DNA of 64,000 bases from Chelydra serpentina (GCA_037349315.1 JBAIAC010000026.1:4030001-4094000), one strand, 5' to 3'. Counted from the first letter of the stretch, positions 25,101 through 36,539 are shown. Notes: generated by a model from the letters alone, not told the origin. Translations and numbers: made by a program.

Positions 25101-28100
25101 TGTTGCGGCTGCCCCTCGTCTCCCCGCCGAGCAGCTGAGCGGGGAGACGAGGGGCGGCTTGTTGCGGCTGCCCCTCGTCTCCCCGTCCCGTTTTTGCCAT
25201 CCCAATGTCCCGTTTTTGGCTCAAGGAAATATGGTCAGCCTAAATTAACAACAGTACGGCTGGGTGGAGTGCGGGCGTGGCCAGGACGGACCATAACAAC
25301 CTTCACTTCTCTGTGCTGACCCAAGGAATTCCCCATGCTGCATTCCACAATAAACCCGGCTCTGCTGTGAAAAGGCAGCCTGGTGTCACTGCAAACACGC
25401 CCTGAGAGCACTGGGGACAATACAAGCCTCCCACAGGAGCCTGGCTGGGCTGGATTCGCTGCAGGAAGCCACGGAGAGAGACAGGGGTCGCAGGTGTCCA
25501 AGGGCCTGTCCTGTGGAACCATGTGGGTCCTTGGGGCCTGGGTGTGGCATAGACCAGACCCTGTGATTCTGTGACAGCCTGTTCAAATGCCGAGTGTCTA
25601 AGTCACACTGGGTGGGTCCGAGCCATTGAGAGCTCCGGGACCCTTCGGAATGAGGGGCTGGGTCACTCTTCCCGTTTGATCTGGTTTCATGCACGAGGCC
25701 AGCGACCCATCCGGCAGAGTGGGACAGCACAGCTGCCGTTAAATGCACGGCGTGGACCGGTCCGATTCCACAGGTGAGAGCAGCAGGGCACAGACCACCA
25801 GAGCAGCTTTCCAGGCAGTGCCTCAGCGATAGCACCATCTAGCAGCATCAGAATGCCCCAGTCTCTCCATGCCAACGACCACTCCCTGCTCAGTGGGGGC
25901 AGCTTCTGACCCCATCCCCGACAGCCAGAGTGCAGAACCACAGAGGGGATTCCAAGCTGGGCAGTGGCCAGACCCTTCCCATCCCACTGAGGCACCTTTA
26001 ACCAGATGCTAACCACCAGTCTTCTCGCCCGAGCCGGGGATTCCGCTCCGCTCTCACCTCTGCAACGTCATGGGAAGGGAACACGTCCATCCCCTGAGCT
26101 ACTGAGCAGGGCTCTGCAGAGCAACGCATGGTCTCCCTGCACACCCCAATCGAGGGGCCCTGCTGACTGGGCTGAGCCTGGCCTCATACTGCTGGCAGCC
26201 GGGACAACGGACCGTGAAGGGCTACGGGGCAGTGGGCACGTACCTGCAGCTTGGACTTCACTTTGGACTCCACATTCTCATACTTCTGGGATTTCCACAG
26301 GGCCTTCATGGGTTTGGGCTGGCTGTGCTCCCGCGCCAGCTCCTTCTCCTTGCATTTCCTCTGGATCTCCCTCATCCGCCTCACATTCTCCTTCTCATGG
26401 TCCTTGGCCTCTTTCCCTGCACGCCCCAGGGAGAGGCAGCTTTTACCAACAAACCCTCCTGAGCCATACGTGGGTGCCCATGGCCTTTGGCACCAGAGAC
26501 CGAGGCCTCTGCTACTTAAGCTACTCCGTTCGCTGCAAACAGCAGCGAGCTGTTACCCTCCCTGTGTGCCAGCCACCAGGGGGCGATAGAATCATACCCA
26601 CTGAGCCCCTTGTAAGCACACAAGACGGGCCTTTCTGGGGTGACTCAATTCTTCCATGACACAGAGCAACTCACTAGCACCCTCTGCTGCTGGCCTTCAG
26701 AGTGATGCAGACAAGCGCCCAGTAGAGCCAGAAGACTCCCCCACGGAGCTGCAGGTGGGACTGGTTTCAATCCTAACTCTCTAGTTTGGGATCATGCGGA
26801 GACTGTCCCTCCCCCTCCACTGCCCGACAGCCCAGAGGGCTGGGCCAGTACTCTAGCTCAGCATCATGCCACAAACGCCCCAGCACCCAGGGCAGAAAAC
26901 TACTGCCAGTCGCTCCTGCCCCAGGGGAGGGTGGGATGGGGAACCACAGGCCTTCCCAGTGTGTGTGGGGGTGCTAACAGCAATGCCAGACTCTGTGTTG
27001 GAGCCATCTGCCCTTCCCGCCTGAGGGCCAACCAGACTGATTCGGAAAGGCCCAGGGCCCACAATCGCTACTTATTGCCAGCTCCTGCACAGGGACAGGT
27101 TGGGACAGACAGCGGCTGGTGCACACTGCACTCTAGCTGTCCTCTGCAGCCACAAGTTGGAGCAGCCCCCAGGTAGCAAACAGAGGAGCCAGAACTAGGT
27201 CATAGATTCCAAGGCTAGCAGGGACCATTGTGATCAGCCAGTCTGTTCTGTACAACACAAGCCAGAGACCTGCCCCAGAGCAGAGTTTTTAGAAAACATC
27301 CAACCCTGAGTTAAAACTTGCCAGGGATGCAGAATCCACCACGACCCTTGGTAAGTTGTACCAATAGTTAATTACTCTCTGTTCAAAATTTACCATTCTC
27401 CCAGTCTGAATTTGTCTCGCTTCAACTTCCAGCCATTGGATCATGTTTGACCTTTCTCTGCTAGACTGAAGAGCCCATTAGTAAATATTAGTAAGCCACC
27501 CTTAACCTTCCCCTTGGCGGATCTCAAATTCTCCTCCTCTCCCAGATTCCTCTGGTGGCAGTGCAGGGGAGCAGAGCCCTCCTTTGCAAGGCACTCCCCA
27601 TGGCTGTTCTCATTATCCACGTACCTGGATAATCATCTTGAATCTAGGCCTCCATGACATCTTGTTGCAGTGAGTTCCACAGGCTAACCATGTTGTGTAA
27701 AAAACCACTTCTTTTTATCCATCCCCTCAACCCTGAGCCAGGGTGAACTGAAGTGCTCGATTTGCTACCAGACCACCCCGCAGCCTGTCCTCCACCAGCA
27801 GGTCTCCTCTCCACTCTCCCTTCCTAGCCCCAGACAAAGGCCACGCTGCAGTCAGGGTGAGACTATGACCTCAATAACACCAGGGTCGGGACGCTGCTCC
27901 CATTGCAGCACACCCAGAGCCGATCAGCGCCCCAACAAATCCAACCCTTGGTTACTTGGTTGGAAATCCCCACCCTAAGGACTTGCCACTGCGCCCAATC
28001 AAAGTATTCGTCCTGCCCTTAGCCACTGTCAGCTCCAGCCGCTCAGTTGCACTTACTTTTCAGGGGCGGCTCCCTATAGAGAGAGATCCCCTCCAGCTTC

Positions 28101-28906
28101 AGCAAGACCCCGACCGTCCCCTTCTGCCCCTTCTCCAGGATGTCCTGACCATTGGGGCGGATACGCGGGGCAGGATGGGCAAGGCGGGCACTGTAGCAGG
28201 TGGGGTACAGGCTGGGATCTGGGGCCAGAGGGCCAGAGAGGAAGTCCAGCTTCAAGGCATTCCCTTCCAGCCTCCCTCGAGCTAGAGAGAGACAGCATGA
28301 GAGTCCAGACGTGCAGCACCACCCCACTGCTTTCTCCCTCCACGCCCCAAGCTTACTCCAGGCTAGCCCCATTCTGGCCAAGTCGGCCTCAGATAACGCT
28401 GGAGAGTCCCCTTGCCGCCCCAGCCCACCTTCTCCTAACTTCCAACCCCTCTGCCCATCGTTGACATGACTCCTAACATCAGCCTGGTCCTGGAGCCAAT
28501 GGGAGCTGGGAGTGCTCAGCATCTCAGAGGAGCTAAGCTTCTTTGCAGGGAGAAGCAAGCCCACGCCGTGCCCTTTGGAACAGAGCATGCCGGCTCTGGA
28601 GGAGCCCCCAGTCCCTGCCTGCACAGCAGGACTTGACAAAGCCAGGTCAACGAACAGCCCTCTGGCCCGGCACCTCAACGGGCCACCATGCTGGCTGCCT
28701 CCATGGACCCAGTGTGACTGTGCAGCAAAATGAGACTGCGGAAGGGAGGGCTTTAATGAGAACAAGCTGCCCCATGACTACGTAGGACCCCATCCATGCT
28801 CCATGCTCTGTCAGCACTCACCTGACAGGGGGCGTCTGTAATAGTCCGGGAACAGCGTGGGGTCGGGAGGGATGGGTCCCGAGATCCTGGAAGGTCCCTC
28901 AGACAT
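21998..28906 (-). CDS. ENKD1: ENKD1, enkurin domain-containing protein 1 (seven coding exons)
   Basis: ENKD1 is a centriole- and microtubule-associated protein, reported to act with CP110 in ciliogenesis. Coding exons on the minus strand, 5' to 3': 28906-28822, 28281-28057, 26416-26244, 24255-24094, 23928-23762, 22871-22735, 22158-21998. All junctions are GT-AG and phases fit, giving 1110 nt and 369 residues; I recall 346 for human. The N-terminus MSEGPSRISGPIPPDP, the middle segments GRLEGNALKLD and KALWKSQKYENVESKVKSKL, and the C-terminal enkurin domain (about residues 262-365, ending EALKIFSRPKVFIKLDS) match what I recall of human ENKD1. The start ATG has A at -3. Exon 2 appears to begin at an acceptor at 28949-28950, implying an upstream 5'UTR exon. 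The gene converges on PARD6A and diverges from C16orf86. Confidence 0.95.
22503..22603. mobile_element. hAT-type MITE, CAGGGCCGG family (101 bp)
   Basis: Ends are cagggccggct and agccggccctg, inverted over at least 11 bp. The flanks accccgtg (22495-22502) and accccgta (22604-22611) form an 8-bp target duplication with one mismatch. Internal motifs are 'gccaccccaggcg' and 'ccccaagcatgtgcttgg'. It sits in the ENKD1 intron between coding exons 6 and 7. Confidence 0.85.
22735..22871 (-). CDS. ENKD1: ENKD1 coding exon 6
   Basis: Encodes residue 271 (split) to 316: LLERKDHWRREMEERQRNLP, PDMPPGHTMMPESERLETL and NNLQR, the first half of the enkurin domain with the conserved MPPGH segment. Joining to the previous exon gives GHVPH-LLER, one residue shorter than the GHVPHYLLER I recall for human. 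Confidence 0.93.
23762..23928 (-). CDS. ENKD1: ENKD1 coding exon 5
   Basis: Encodes residues 216-270: IQVEGTSVDFVSHNARTAKR, then APMRRSRSLQSLAEVLEQKR and REQEEYNAKQKGHVP. The basic AKRAPMRRSRS patch and the Glu/Arg/Gln-rich helix are features shared with mammalian ENKD1. The donor CCCCA|GTAGTA is weak, and reading through it meets TAG at once. Confidence 0.93.
24094..24255 (-). CDS. ENKD1: ENKD1 coding exon 4
   Basis: Encodes residues 162-215 (phase 0 at both ends), beginning ESSPPPNPESQKFLRAYSRC and ending GAQRTDAK. FLRAYSRCGSG corresponds to FLRAHSRCGPG in my recollection of the human protein. The rest is a poorly conserved, probably disordered linker. As a symmetric exon it could be skipped without a frameshift. 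Confidence 0.92.
24948..25242. mobile_element. Non-autonomous hAT transposon with perfect 8-bp target duplication
   Basis: Terminal inverted repeats are taggctgaccata and tatggtcagccta, 13 bp and perfect. The flanking 8-bp duplication aattaaca (24940-24947 and 25243-25250) is also perfect. Subterminal sequence repeats 'cccgttttt' motifs. The interior holds 'gctgcccctcgtctccccg' twice in direct and once in inverted orientation, able to form a strong hairpin. It lies in the ENKD1 intron between coding exons 3 and 4. Confidence 0.92.
26244..26416 (-). CDS. ENKD1: ENKD1 coding exon 3
   Basis: Encodes residues 104 (split) to 161: RKEAKDHEKENVRRMREIQR, KCKEKELAREHSQPKPMKAL, WKSQKYENVESKVKSKLQ. The segment is a long charged helix, best explained as coiled coil or microtubule-binding. 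The donor CTGCAG|GTACGT is strong. Confidence 0.95.
27195..27500 (-). mobile_element. CR1 LINE 3' fragment
   Basis: 'gcagaatccaccacgaccct', 'ggtaagttgtaccaatagtt' and 'ttcaacttccagccattgga' are characteristic of the antisense 3' part of reptile CR1. It is followed at 27640-27740 by another CR1-like piece ('gttgcagtgagttccacagg'). Both lie in the ENKD1 intron between coding exons 2 and 3. Confidence 0.75.
28057..28281 (-). CDS. ENKD1: ENKD1 coding exon 2
   Basis: Encodes residues 29 (split) to 103: RGRLEGNALKLDFLSGPLAP, CYSARLAHPAPRIRPNGQDI, LEKGQKGTVGVLLKLEGISL, YREPPLK. GRLEGNALKLD and the VLLKLEGISL strand are shared with mammalian ENKD1. Phase 1 in and out. Confidence 0.95.
28822..28906 (-). 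CDS. ENKD1: ENKD1 coding exon 1 with start codon
   Basis: Encodes residues 1-28 and the first base of 29, MSEGPSRISGPIPPDPTLFP then DYYRRPLS. About 42 bp of 5'UTR precede the ATG back to a likely acceptor (ggtttctgttcccag on the minus strand, AG at 28950-28949). The first exon is therefore expected upstream, probably at the promoter near 36.7 kb. Confidence 0.95.
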
Positions 28907-28948
28907 CTTGGCCACGGCTCTGCGGCTGCAATCGACAAGCGGACACCA
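28907..28948 (-). other. ENKD1: ENKD1 5' untranslated segment of the start-codon exon
   Basis: Bounded by the start codon and a good polypyrimidine-tract acceptor. It has no upstream ATG in this short stretch. An alternative acceptor (gattgcag) lies about 20 bp closer to the ATG. Confidence 0.6.
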
Positions 28949-29169
28949 CTGGGAACAGAAACCAGCTGGGTTTTGCCTGGGAATCATTTACCGGCCGTGG
29001 TGAATATTTAAATACATCTGGGCTGCTGCTCTTCGCTGGAGACACCCCCAGCTAAGGAAAACACCCCCCGCCCTCAAATCTGGACACTGACCAAGCTGCA
29101 GGCATCACTGGGAACCCCACCAGCTAGTGACTGAGCAGCACGGCTCCCCCCGCAAAGTGCCCATGTTTG

Positions 29170-29337
29170 CTGCTGTACTCTGCCAAGCTAGGAGTGGACG
29201 ATGGGATTTATCACGTGATAAATTGCCCTGTTCTGTTCGTTCCCTCTGAAGCACCTGGCACTAGCTACTGTGGAAGACAGAATATTGGGCTAGATGGACC
29301 TGGTCTGACCCAGTCTGGCTGTTCTTATGGCATCTGC
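29170..29337 (+). mobile_element. CR1-type LINE 3' end
   Basis: 'ggaagacagaatattgggct', 'agatggacctggtctgaccc' and 'ctgttcttatgg' match the 3' untranslated end also seen in the well-preserved copy at 42797-43692. Only the tail is present, in the ENKD1 5' intron. Confidence 0.8.
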
Positions 29338-29339
29338 CC

Positions 29340-31770
29340 TTCACCAGCAGTCGCTTGGCTCACGCGCTGTCCCCATGGGTCTGCTCTGCAGCATGACTGA
29401 AAGAACAGCCCTGTCTCACTCCCCAGGGGTATCGGAGGCTGAGCTGCTCACTGCAGGGACTGAGATGGATACGTGCTGCTTTGGGGAGCGAGGGGGTTTC
29501 TCTCGGGGCCCCCATCAGTACAACTGATGGCCAAGGTTCTCCAGCCAGGGCTGCCTCATGCTGCTGTAGGGCTTGGCCTGCTTTGGCCCCTGCCGCAGCC
29601 CTGAGCTGGGAGCGTGCATTGTAGCTTACGGTGAAATACCAAACCCTACCCAACGGGAACAATGCATGAGCAGGAAAGTGCCCAACCTGCCCCTCAGATC
29701 CCAGGGAGTGGGCTGGGCTGGCTGCTTAGTTATCAGGCAGATTTGCTGCAGCCTGACTTGGTCAAACATAGGCCTGTGATGCTACTTGCACAGTGACTCT
29801 TCAGGGCAGAACCCCATTTTGCACCCTGGTCACAACCGCACCTGCTGGTTCCCTTTAGCCCCGATAGCCAGGGAGGCATTAGATCGCCAACACGGGAGCA
29901 GCCAGCACCTCCTCCCTTGCAGCGCCGAAGGAAGCCTTCCAGAGAGCCCCATATCACCAGGGGACTCGCTCCCCACTCAGAAAATCATAATAAAACTGGG
30001 CCAGGCCCAGAGCCAAGCTGAGCAGCACCAACTCCCTGGGACTTTGGGACAGGATCAGGCCCCATCCCTGGATAACTGCGTTTGGAAGGCTCAACAATTG
30101 TCACAGACAGGCGAGCCCTCCAGAGGGAAGATTCCTTCCCACCAACCCTGCGTCTCAGCACCACTGCGCTGTGATGTGCGGTAGCAGGGGAGCACGGTGG
30201 AGCTCCAGGGACAGGCAGGGTCCTCAATTCCATTCCCAAGCCAATGAATTATTGATACAGAGCGGGGATAAGAACGCCTATGACGCTAACAGCTAATCCG
30301 CCTAAGCCTGCAGTCATGGAGGTACAGCTCTTACTGAAATGAGAACCATTAGCAAAGAGCTAATTATTCCCCCCCCAGGGGCTAATGCAGCGGTGACAGT
30401 TCGATGGCAGTAAGAGAGCAAAGGGCTTGTCGACACATGGAGCTACACTGGAACAGCTCCAGCTGTGGACACTCCCACTCTGGAATAAGAGCGCCTTGTT
30501 CCGGTTCTGCGTGATCCATTTTCAAACCCTTGGCCTATCAGGTCTCACTGTCAGCCTTTCCGCTCGTTCGAGCTATTCCCTGTCCCATAAGAAAGTCACC
30601 AGCCGCGCAACACGCAGTCAGAGCAGAGCAAAGGCAGCTGCGCGCTGTTATCGGCTGAGCCCTGTGGAAATCAGCGAGAGGTCACGCAGCATCAATAGAA
30701 CATTTGTCACAGAGATTAACACAAAAGAACCGTGAGCAGAAGTACATTTAGAGGCTATTATGAAAGACATAATGCAGCGGATTTCAGAGTCCACTGGCCC
30801 TGAAGCCAGGAGGGAGCCATGATTCAATTGGAGGGCTGTGATAGCAGCAGCAGGGCCTCCCAAGTGAATTCAAAGGCCCATTTCAGACCTAGCCCACCTT
30901 TCCCTTTCTATTCTCTCAAGAGAGGTTTAAAATAGATGGAGCATTTGCTATGCCTGGCCTTGCTGTGCAAATAGTCTTCCAAATGAGGCAGGGTGACTTC
31001 CACTGCCTGGAATGCCATGTGGGCTGGCGGCAGATCAGAGAGGGAAGGGGCAGCAGAGTGCCACTTGGAGCTGCTGGCATTACCCCTTCCCCTGGGGAGG
31101 CACAGGGCAGATTCAGAGCCAGGGCGCTGTACATCACAGGAATCTGAGCCTGCTCCCATCCACATCAGTGGCTGAAATTTCCTCAACTTCAGTGACAGCA
31201 GGAGCAGGCCCGAGGCCGTCAGAAAGCAGTTCTGGGTGGGTTTAATGGGGGGCAAGGGAGGTGGCAGGAAAAGCAGTTAGCAGGAGAGGGGGGATAGGAG
31301 CCCACCTTCCCCGCCAATGGGGGCTTTCCCGACCCCTAAGTTATACCTGACGTGCAATTAACTTCACGGCTCAGAGCCCCCACGACTCCAGCTTCACGTA
31401 TACAGTTCCCCGCTGGCTGCTCCATGCAGCAAGCAACTCCATGCAGAGCAGGACTCTGCCTTTAACCCCCTCCTGTTGGTGAGAGCTGTCCACTGCGGCC
31501 ATGGAGACTGTGGGCCTCACTGTACCCTCTGCCCTCACACTGGGCCTCCAAGGCCTGTTTGCAGAGAGGCTGAGGAGAAGCCAATTAAGGCCAATTGCGC
31601 TGGTGGCTTTTGCATGGGGACTGTTCCCTAGGAGCTGGGCAGGTCTCCATGCACTGCCCGTAGGAACAAAGCCAGCTTAGCAGTTATGTTCTTTCCAACA
31701 AGCAGAAATTATACCCTGCAGCAACAGCTGTGATACAGGAGGACCAGAGAGCAGTAGTAGAGTGTGAGAG
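29340..31770. other. ENKD1 5' intron with candidate conserved non-coding segment
   Basis: No exon or transposon was recognised. The stretch 30240-30790 differs from its GC-rich surroundings: it is moderately AT-rich and dense in homeodomain- and RUNX-like words ('gctaatta', 'tgtggaaatc', 'gcatcaatag'), and it is free of low-complexity sequence. The remainder is featureless. Confidence 0.4.
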
Positions 31771-31774
31771 GGGA

Positions 31775-32125
31775 AATATATAAGCCCTAGGCTAATTAAG
31801 GCGTGGCTCCCTGGAGACTAGGGAGGGTGGCTACAGGTTAATTGGAGCACCTGCAGTCAATTAAGGCCCTCTCAGGAACCTAATAAAACCCCCCTGCTTC
31901 AGGCAAACAGAGGAGGAAGAGGAAGGAGTTGGAGCAGAGAACAGTTTGGAGAAGTTGAACCAGAATGATTTGGTAGTGGAGCAGTTTGAAAGAGTTGGAG
32001 CAGAGTGGACTGGTGTTGGAACAGAGCCGTTTGGAGAAGTGCTGTGGTGGTCTAAGAAGCCCAAGATCCTAGGTAAAGGGACACCTGGCTTGTGCAGAGA
32101 GAAGGCAGGAAGCCCCACAAGCTGA
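31775..32125 (+). mobile_element. Possible solo LTR or LTR-like fragment
   Basis: The order 'aatatataag' (TATA-like), 'ggttaattggagcacctgca', 'cctaataaaacccccctgc' (poly(A) signal-like), then repeated 'gttggagcagag' / 'cagtttggagaag' words is reminiscent of a reptile LTR leader. No primer-binding site, polypurine tract, target duplication or coding sequence was found, so this is tentative. Confidence 0.3.
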
Positions 32126-32140
32126 AGGGCAGGAGAGGGA

Positions 32141-32201
32141 AAGCTTATGCTCCAATACGTCTGTTAGTCTATAAGGTGCCACAGAACTCTTTGTCGCTTC
32201 T
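32141..32201 (+). mobile_element. Short retroposon tail copy with 10-bp target duplication
   Basis: The sequence aagcttatgctccaatacg ... ggtgccacagaactctttgtcgcttct is flanked by aggagaggga on both sides (32131-32140 and 32202-32211). It is a 5'-truncated copy of the family also found at 38340-38396, 40085-40265 and 54917-55027. Variable 5' truncation plus a non-8-bp duplication points to target-primed retroposition. Confidence 0.75.
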
Positions 32202-32214
32202 AGGAGAGGGAAGT

Positions 32215-35200
32215 AGCCCAGGGGAAAGTATCACTAGTACAAGTGGTTTACCTGCTATCCTAGGGCCCCTGGGTGGGGACCTGGAGTAGAGGGTGGGGTG
32301 GGTCCCTCCTCTCCTCTCCACTCCCCTTCTCTGGGATACTAGTGGGACAGCTGATACCCCAGTTCAGGGGCAAGAATGGCACCCTGACATGCCCCCCCCC
32401 CCCCCCCAAGAAGAGAGCGCGGGACCCATCATATTTGTGCTGGCAATTTGTCACGCAGCCTAGAACAGGAGGTAAACGGGGCTCTCTGCTGAAAGGGATG
32501 GTCGGAGGTACTCATGCAGAGGCAGCAGTGTCCTCAATGCTCCAAGGACAAGGGGATTGTGTGTTCTGTGGCCAGAGCAGGTAGGATAACATAGTGGAGC
32601 TACATCAAGGTCTGCAGCTCCCTCATCCTTAACACAGGGTGCATGGACCGTGCAGAGATTACAGGACCCAGCATGCAATGATCCAGCCACTTGGATGAAG
32701 ATGGAGCATTGCATGCTGGGATCTGTAGAGGCCATACCTCTCCTAGAATAGACACGGGAAGGGGATGCAGCTCTCCACTGGGCAATGTTCGGGTGTCCCA
32801 GAGATCGTGTTTCTTGGGATCTTTACCTTTTACTTCACAGATGACAGGAGGAGAGAGATGTCAGGAAGCAGCCAGAGGACTCGGCACCTCGGAGCCGTGT
32901 GTAATCAGCCAATGGTTCCCACAGACCATCCACCTGGAAACGATGCAACAAAAAGCACTTGTACACAGCAGCTTGGATCAGCCGGAGATCACACAGCACT
33001 TTGCAAAGGCAGATGCAATTCTCCTCATTCCACTGATTCAGGGTGCGAGTCACTGAAGTCCTGAAAAGCCCAAGATCCTCAGCCAGCTGCCCTACATCTC
33101 ACTGAACACCCAACATTGCTGGCTTTCAGCCATACGAAAGAAGACGACAGCTAGTTAAATATAGTTGGGCTGGAATCAGCTCTCATTTGTAGTCTCCACC
33201 TTTGCGGGGGAGAAAGCAGTGGCCTCCCCTGCCCCCAATTTCCCAGGGAGGGTTGGGTTTAACCCTCTCCTAAAGGAAATTCCAGCAGGCTCCATTAGAA
33301 TCATTCAGCTGATTGCAACTAGCTTCTGGTGCAAGCCACACGCGGCTCTTCAGAGGTTAATATGCAGCTCCTTGTATAGGCACCAACTCTGGGGCTGGAG
33401 CTACAGGCGCCAACTTTCCAATGTGCTGGGGGGTGCTCACTGCTCAACCCCTGGCTCTGCCCCAGGCCCTGCCCCACCTTCCGGCCCCCACCTTCCCTGA
33501 GCCTGCAGTCCCTCGCTCCTCCTGCACGCCCTGAAACAGCTGAGTGGGAGGGAGGAGGAGGCGCTGATTGGCCGGGCTGCCAGTGGGTGGGAGGCACTGG
33601 GAGTGAGGGGGCAGGGGAGCTGATGAGGGACTGCTAACGTATTACTATGGCTCTTGGCCAATGTACATTGGTAAATTCTGGCTCCTGCTCAGGTTGGCCA
33701 CTCCTGTTCTGGTGGTTTCTCCTGGAGCACCACATTCTCTGGTCCCCTAGATGGCCAACCAGAACCAATAGGAACCAAGCTGAAAATTTGCAAATGAGAT
33801 TTCGGCTAAGGTTACAATATCCTCCTCCCCGAGCATTGGGAACAAAGGGTACGAGCACTGGAGCTGGAAGTTCTCATTTCCAAACCAGGGGTGTCTGACG
33901 GGATGGTACTTGCCCCTCCCGCCACTAGCACCGCTGCTGCTACACTGCTATTTTAGGCACACTAGCTCGATCATGGCTAGTGTGGGCATGTCTCCCTGAG
34001 CTGGAATTTACATCTTCCAACTCCAGGGCAGGCATACCCTAAGGCAGTGGTCCCCAAACTGTGGGGCGCACCCCCAAGGTGGAGGAACATTGGGAGGGTG
34101 CAGCAGGGCCAGGCCAGCCCCCTCGGGGTAGGGGGAATCGCCACCCAGCCCTGCTCTACCCCCAGCTCCACTCTCCAGCTGTGACCCTGACCGTGGGCCC
34201 AGACCCGCTGCAGCCTCAGTCCCTGGCTCCGCTCCCAGCCATGGTCCTGGCCTCAGACCCAGGCCCCAGCTGCAGCCCCAGCCCCGCTCCCAGCATGGCT
34301 CTGGACCCAACCTTGGCCCCTGCCTGCAGCTCCCAAGGTGGCATGGACAGCTCAGTCCATGGCTCACATGGGTAAGGTGGGGCAATGCCCTAAACCCATT
34401 GCCTCGAGACTTCTAAGAGAAGGCTCACTGGGAAAGGATTTTGATTGATTGGCCAAAGCCCATAGTATTCTACCACATACACACAGCCTTTCAGATACGT
34501 CCCAAAACTGAGGCTCTTGTCATAAGAAGAGAGACCTGGAATCTTTAAACAGTCAAGGTGTTCTAATCTAGACAAATTCCAACACCGGTAATTACATTCT
34601 GCCTCCCTACATCTCCCTTGCATTGTCAACTGCTAGGATATCCCTCTTCAGTTCCTGTCCTTAACTGGTGCAGGGAGTTACTGCGTGCTGTTAAACAGCT
34701 GTCACACTCCACTCCAGAAGTGGCTGTATTTCGGTAGTAAGCGAGTGTTCCCCAGCTACAGCATGTATAGTGTTTTGGGGTTCCTGGAGAGGAAAGGTGC
34801 TACAGAAACGGATGCCGTTCCTTCTCTCTCATGTTTTTATACAGCTCCTCTCCCTGTGGGATCTCCAGTCTACCACTACTGTATACCAACCACCATGGCC
34901 ACAAAAAACAGTAACTGACACGATCAGCATGGACAGTTGCTGACAAGGGCTGATGCAAAGGTGAGTGAGAGACAGAGACCCTCCCTGACCACCATGATCT
35001 GTTCCCCAGATCATCTCTTTCCACTTAATCTCCTCCACTGGCCAACGATTGCTGCCTTCTGACCACTTTTCAACCCACTATCTTATAGCTGCCCAGCACC
35101 GGAGCCTCTGGAGTTATTTAACCCTCCCCCCGTTTACACACCAAGCCCTGGAAATACCCTTGCTATGAACAGACACAACACATGCTGCTCAAAGCTCAGT

Positions 35201-36130
35201 AGTTGGAATGTGTAGGTGTTCAGAGTCCCGCTGGGGACAGGTTACTGGTATAATCAAGTAGGGGGAGCCCCTTTATCTGCCTCCTTTATTGCTAGCGCTG
35301 TAACCTCGTCTCGTATCTCCCACTAGGTGCTCCCAGCACACATTAGAAAGATCAACCAACCTGCACAGCACCCTAGCGGGGCACATCAGCATGGCTCCTC
35401 CTTTCTATACAGGCAACTGAAGCCCCAATTAAAGAGATTTTGCTGCTGCCACTGGCCAAGCCAGAAACAGAACCCAGGAGTCCTGGAATTCCCAGTCTCC
35501 TGCTCCAACCACTAGACCCCACACCCTTCCCAAGGCAGTATCACTGAAATTATGAACAAACAAGCTCCAGCCACCTCTCTCCCACCCGCCGGCCAAGCAG
35601 CATCGGGCCGGGCGTCTGGGCAACGGCAACGGCACTGCGCCCTTGGCCACATGCCAGCCTTGGCATTTGTGCTTTATTTATTTTGCTGGCTTGGAGGGCA
35701 AACCGCTTCCAGGCAGAATGCAAACAAAGCTCCCCCAATCAATGGGCAACAAGCCAGGGGAACCAGTCACCGGTGGGGTGGGGAGCCATGGGGGAGAAGG
35801 GTGCAGGGATTAGTACCTGTCTGTCGGTGCGCCCGGGGAACGTGAAAGCGCCCCCAGGGCACTGCCCCCCGCAGCACACAGTTCTGCCCTGGAGCCTGGG
35901 CTAAGCCCAAGCCAAAGGGAGCCAGCCCCTGCAGCATCCCTGCCTGGGCGTGCTGGGGTCCAAGCGGGACACTCCTGGCTCCACAGGGAGGAGGGGGTCA
36001 GGGGCTGAGCAGGCTCGGGGCCCCTGGGCACTGAGGGATCCCCCAGCCGTACGGGGCCCCTGCTCCCAGGAAGAGCCTGCAACACAGGGAGTCTGTGCCA
36101 ACCCTACCGGCGCCACAGACAGGGTACCCC
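32215..36130. other. ENKD1 5' intron, no gene recognised
   Basis: The stretch contains a C-run at 32392, an antisense MIR relic at 35440-35520, and at 34045 the left end of an hAT-like element ('cagtggtccccaaactgtgg') whose right end I could not place. No splice-bounded coding exon was recognised. Confidence 0.45.
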
Positions 36131-36139
36131 GACCTGACC

Positions 36140-36530
36140 TCCCCATAGTGTGGCGTGCCCCCCACCCATACCCACACAGCGTGGGGGTGTCCCGACCCCC
36201 CCGCAGCATGGGGGCGCCCTGCCCCCCCCACAGCGTGGGGTGCCTCCACAGCGTGGGGTGCCTCCACCCCGACCCCCCCGCAGCATGGGGGGGTGCCCCC
36301 ACCCATACCCCCACAGCGTGGGGTGCCTCCACCCCGACCCCCCGCAGCATGGGGGGGTGTCCCGACCCGACCCCCCCGGCAGCATGGGGTGCCTCCACCC
36401 CGACCCCCCGCAGCATGGGGGGGTGCCCCCACCCATACCCCCACAGCGTGGGGTGCCTCCACCCCGACCCCCCGCAGCATGGGGGGGTGTCCCGACCCGA
36501 CCCCCCGGCAGCATGGGGTGCCCTATCCCG
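36140..36530. repeat. G/C-rich minisatellite beside the ENKD1 promoter
   Basis: Words such as 'cacagcgtggggtgcctcc' and 'ccccgcagcatggggggg' repeat with variable spacing over about 400 bp, with some 120-bp higher-order repetition (compare 36294-36380 with 36415-36500). The open frames on both strands are by-products. It lies just downstream of the likely ENKD1 transcription start, in intron 1. Confidence 0.85.
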
Positions 36531-36539
36531 GGCTCCCCA

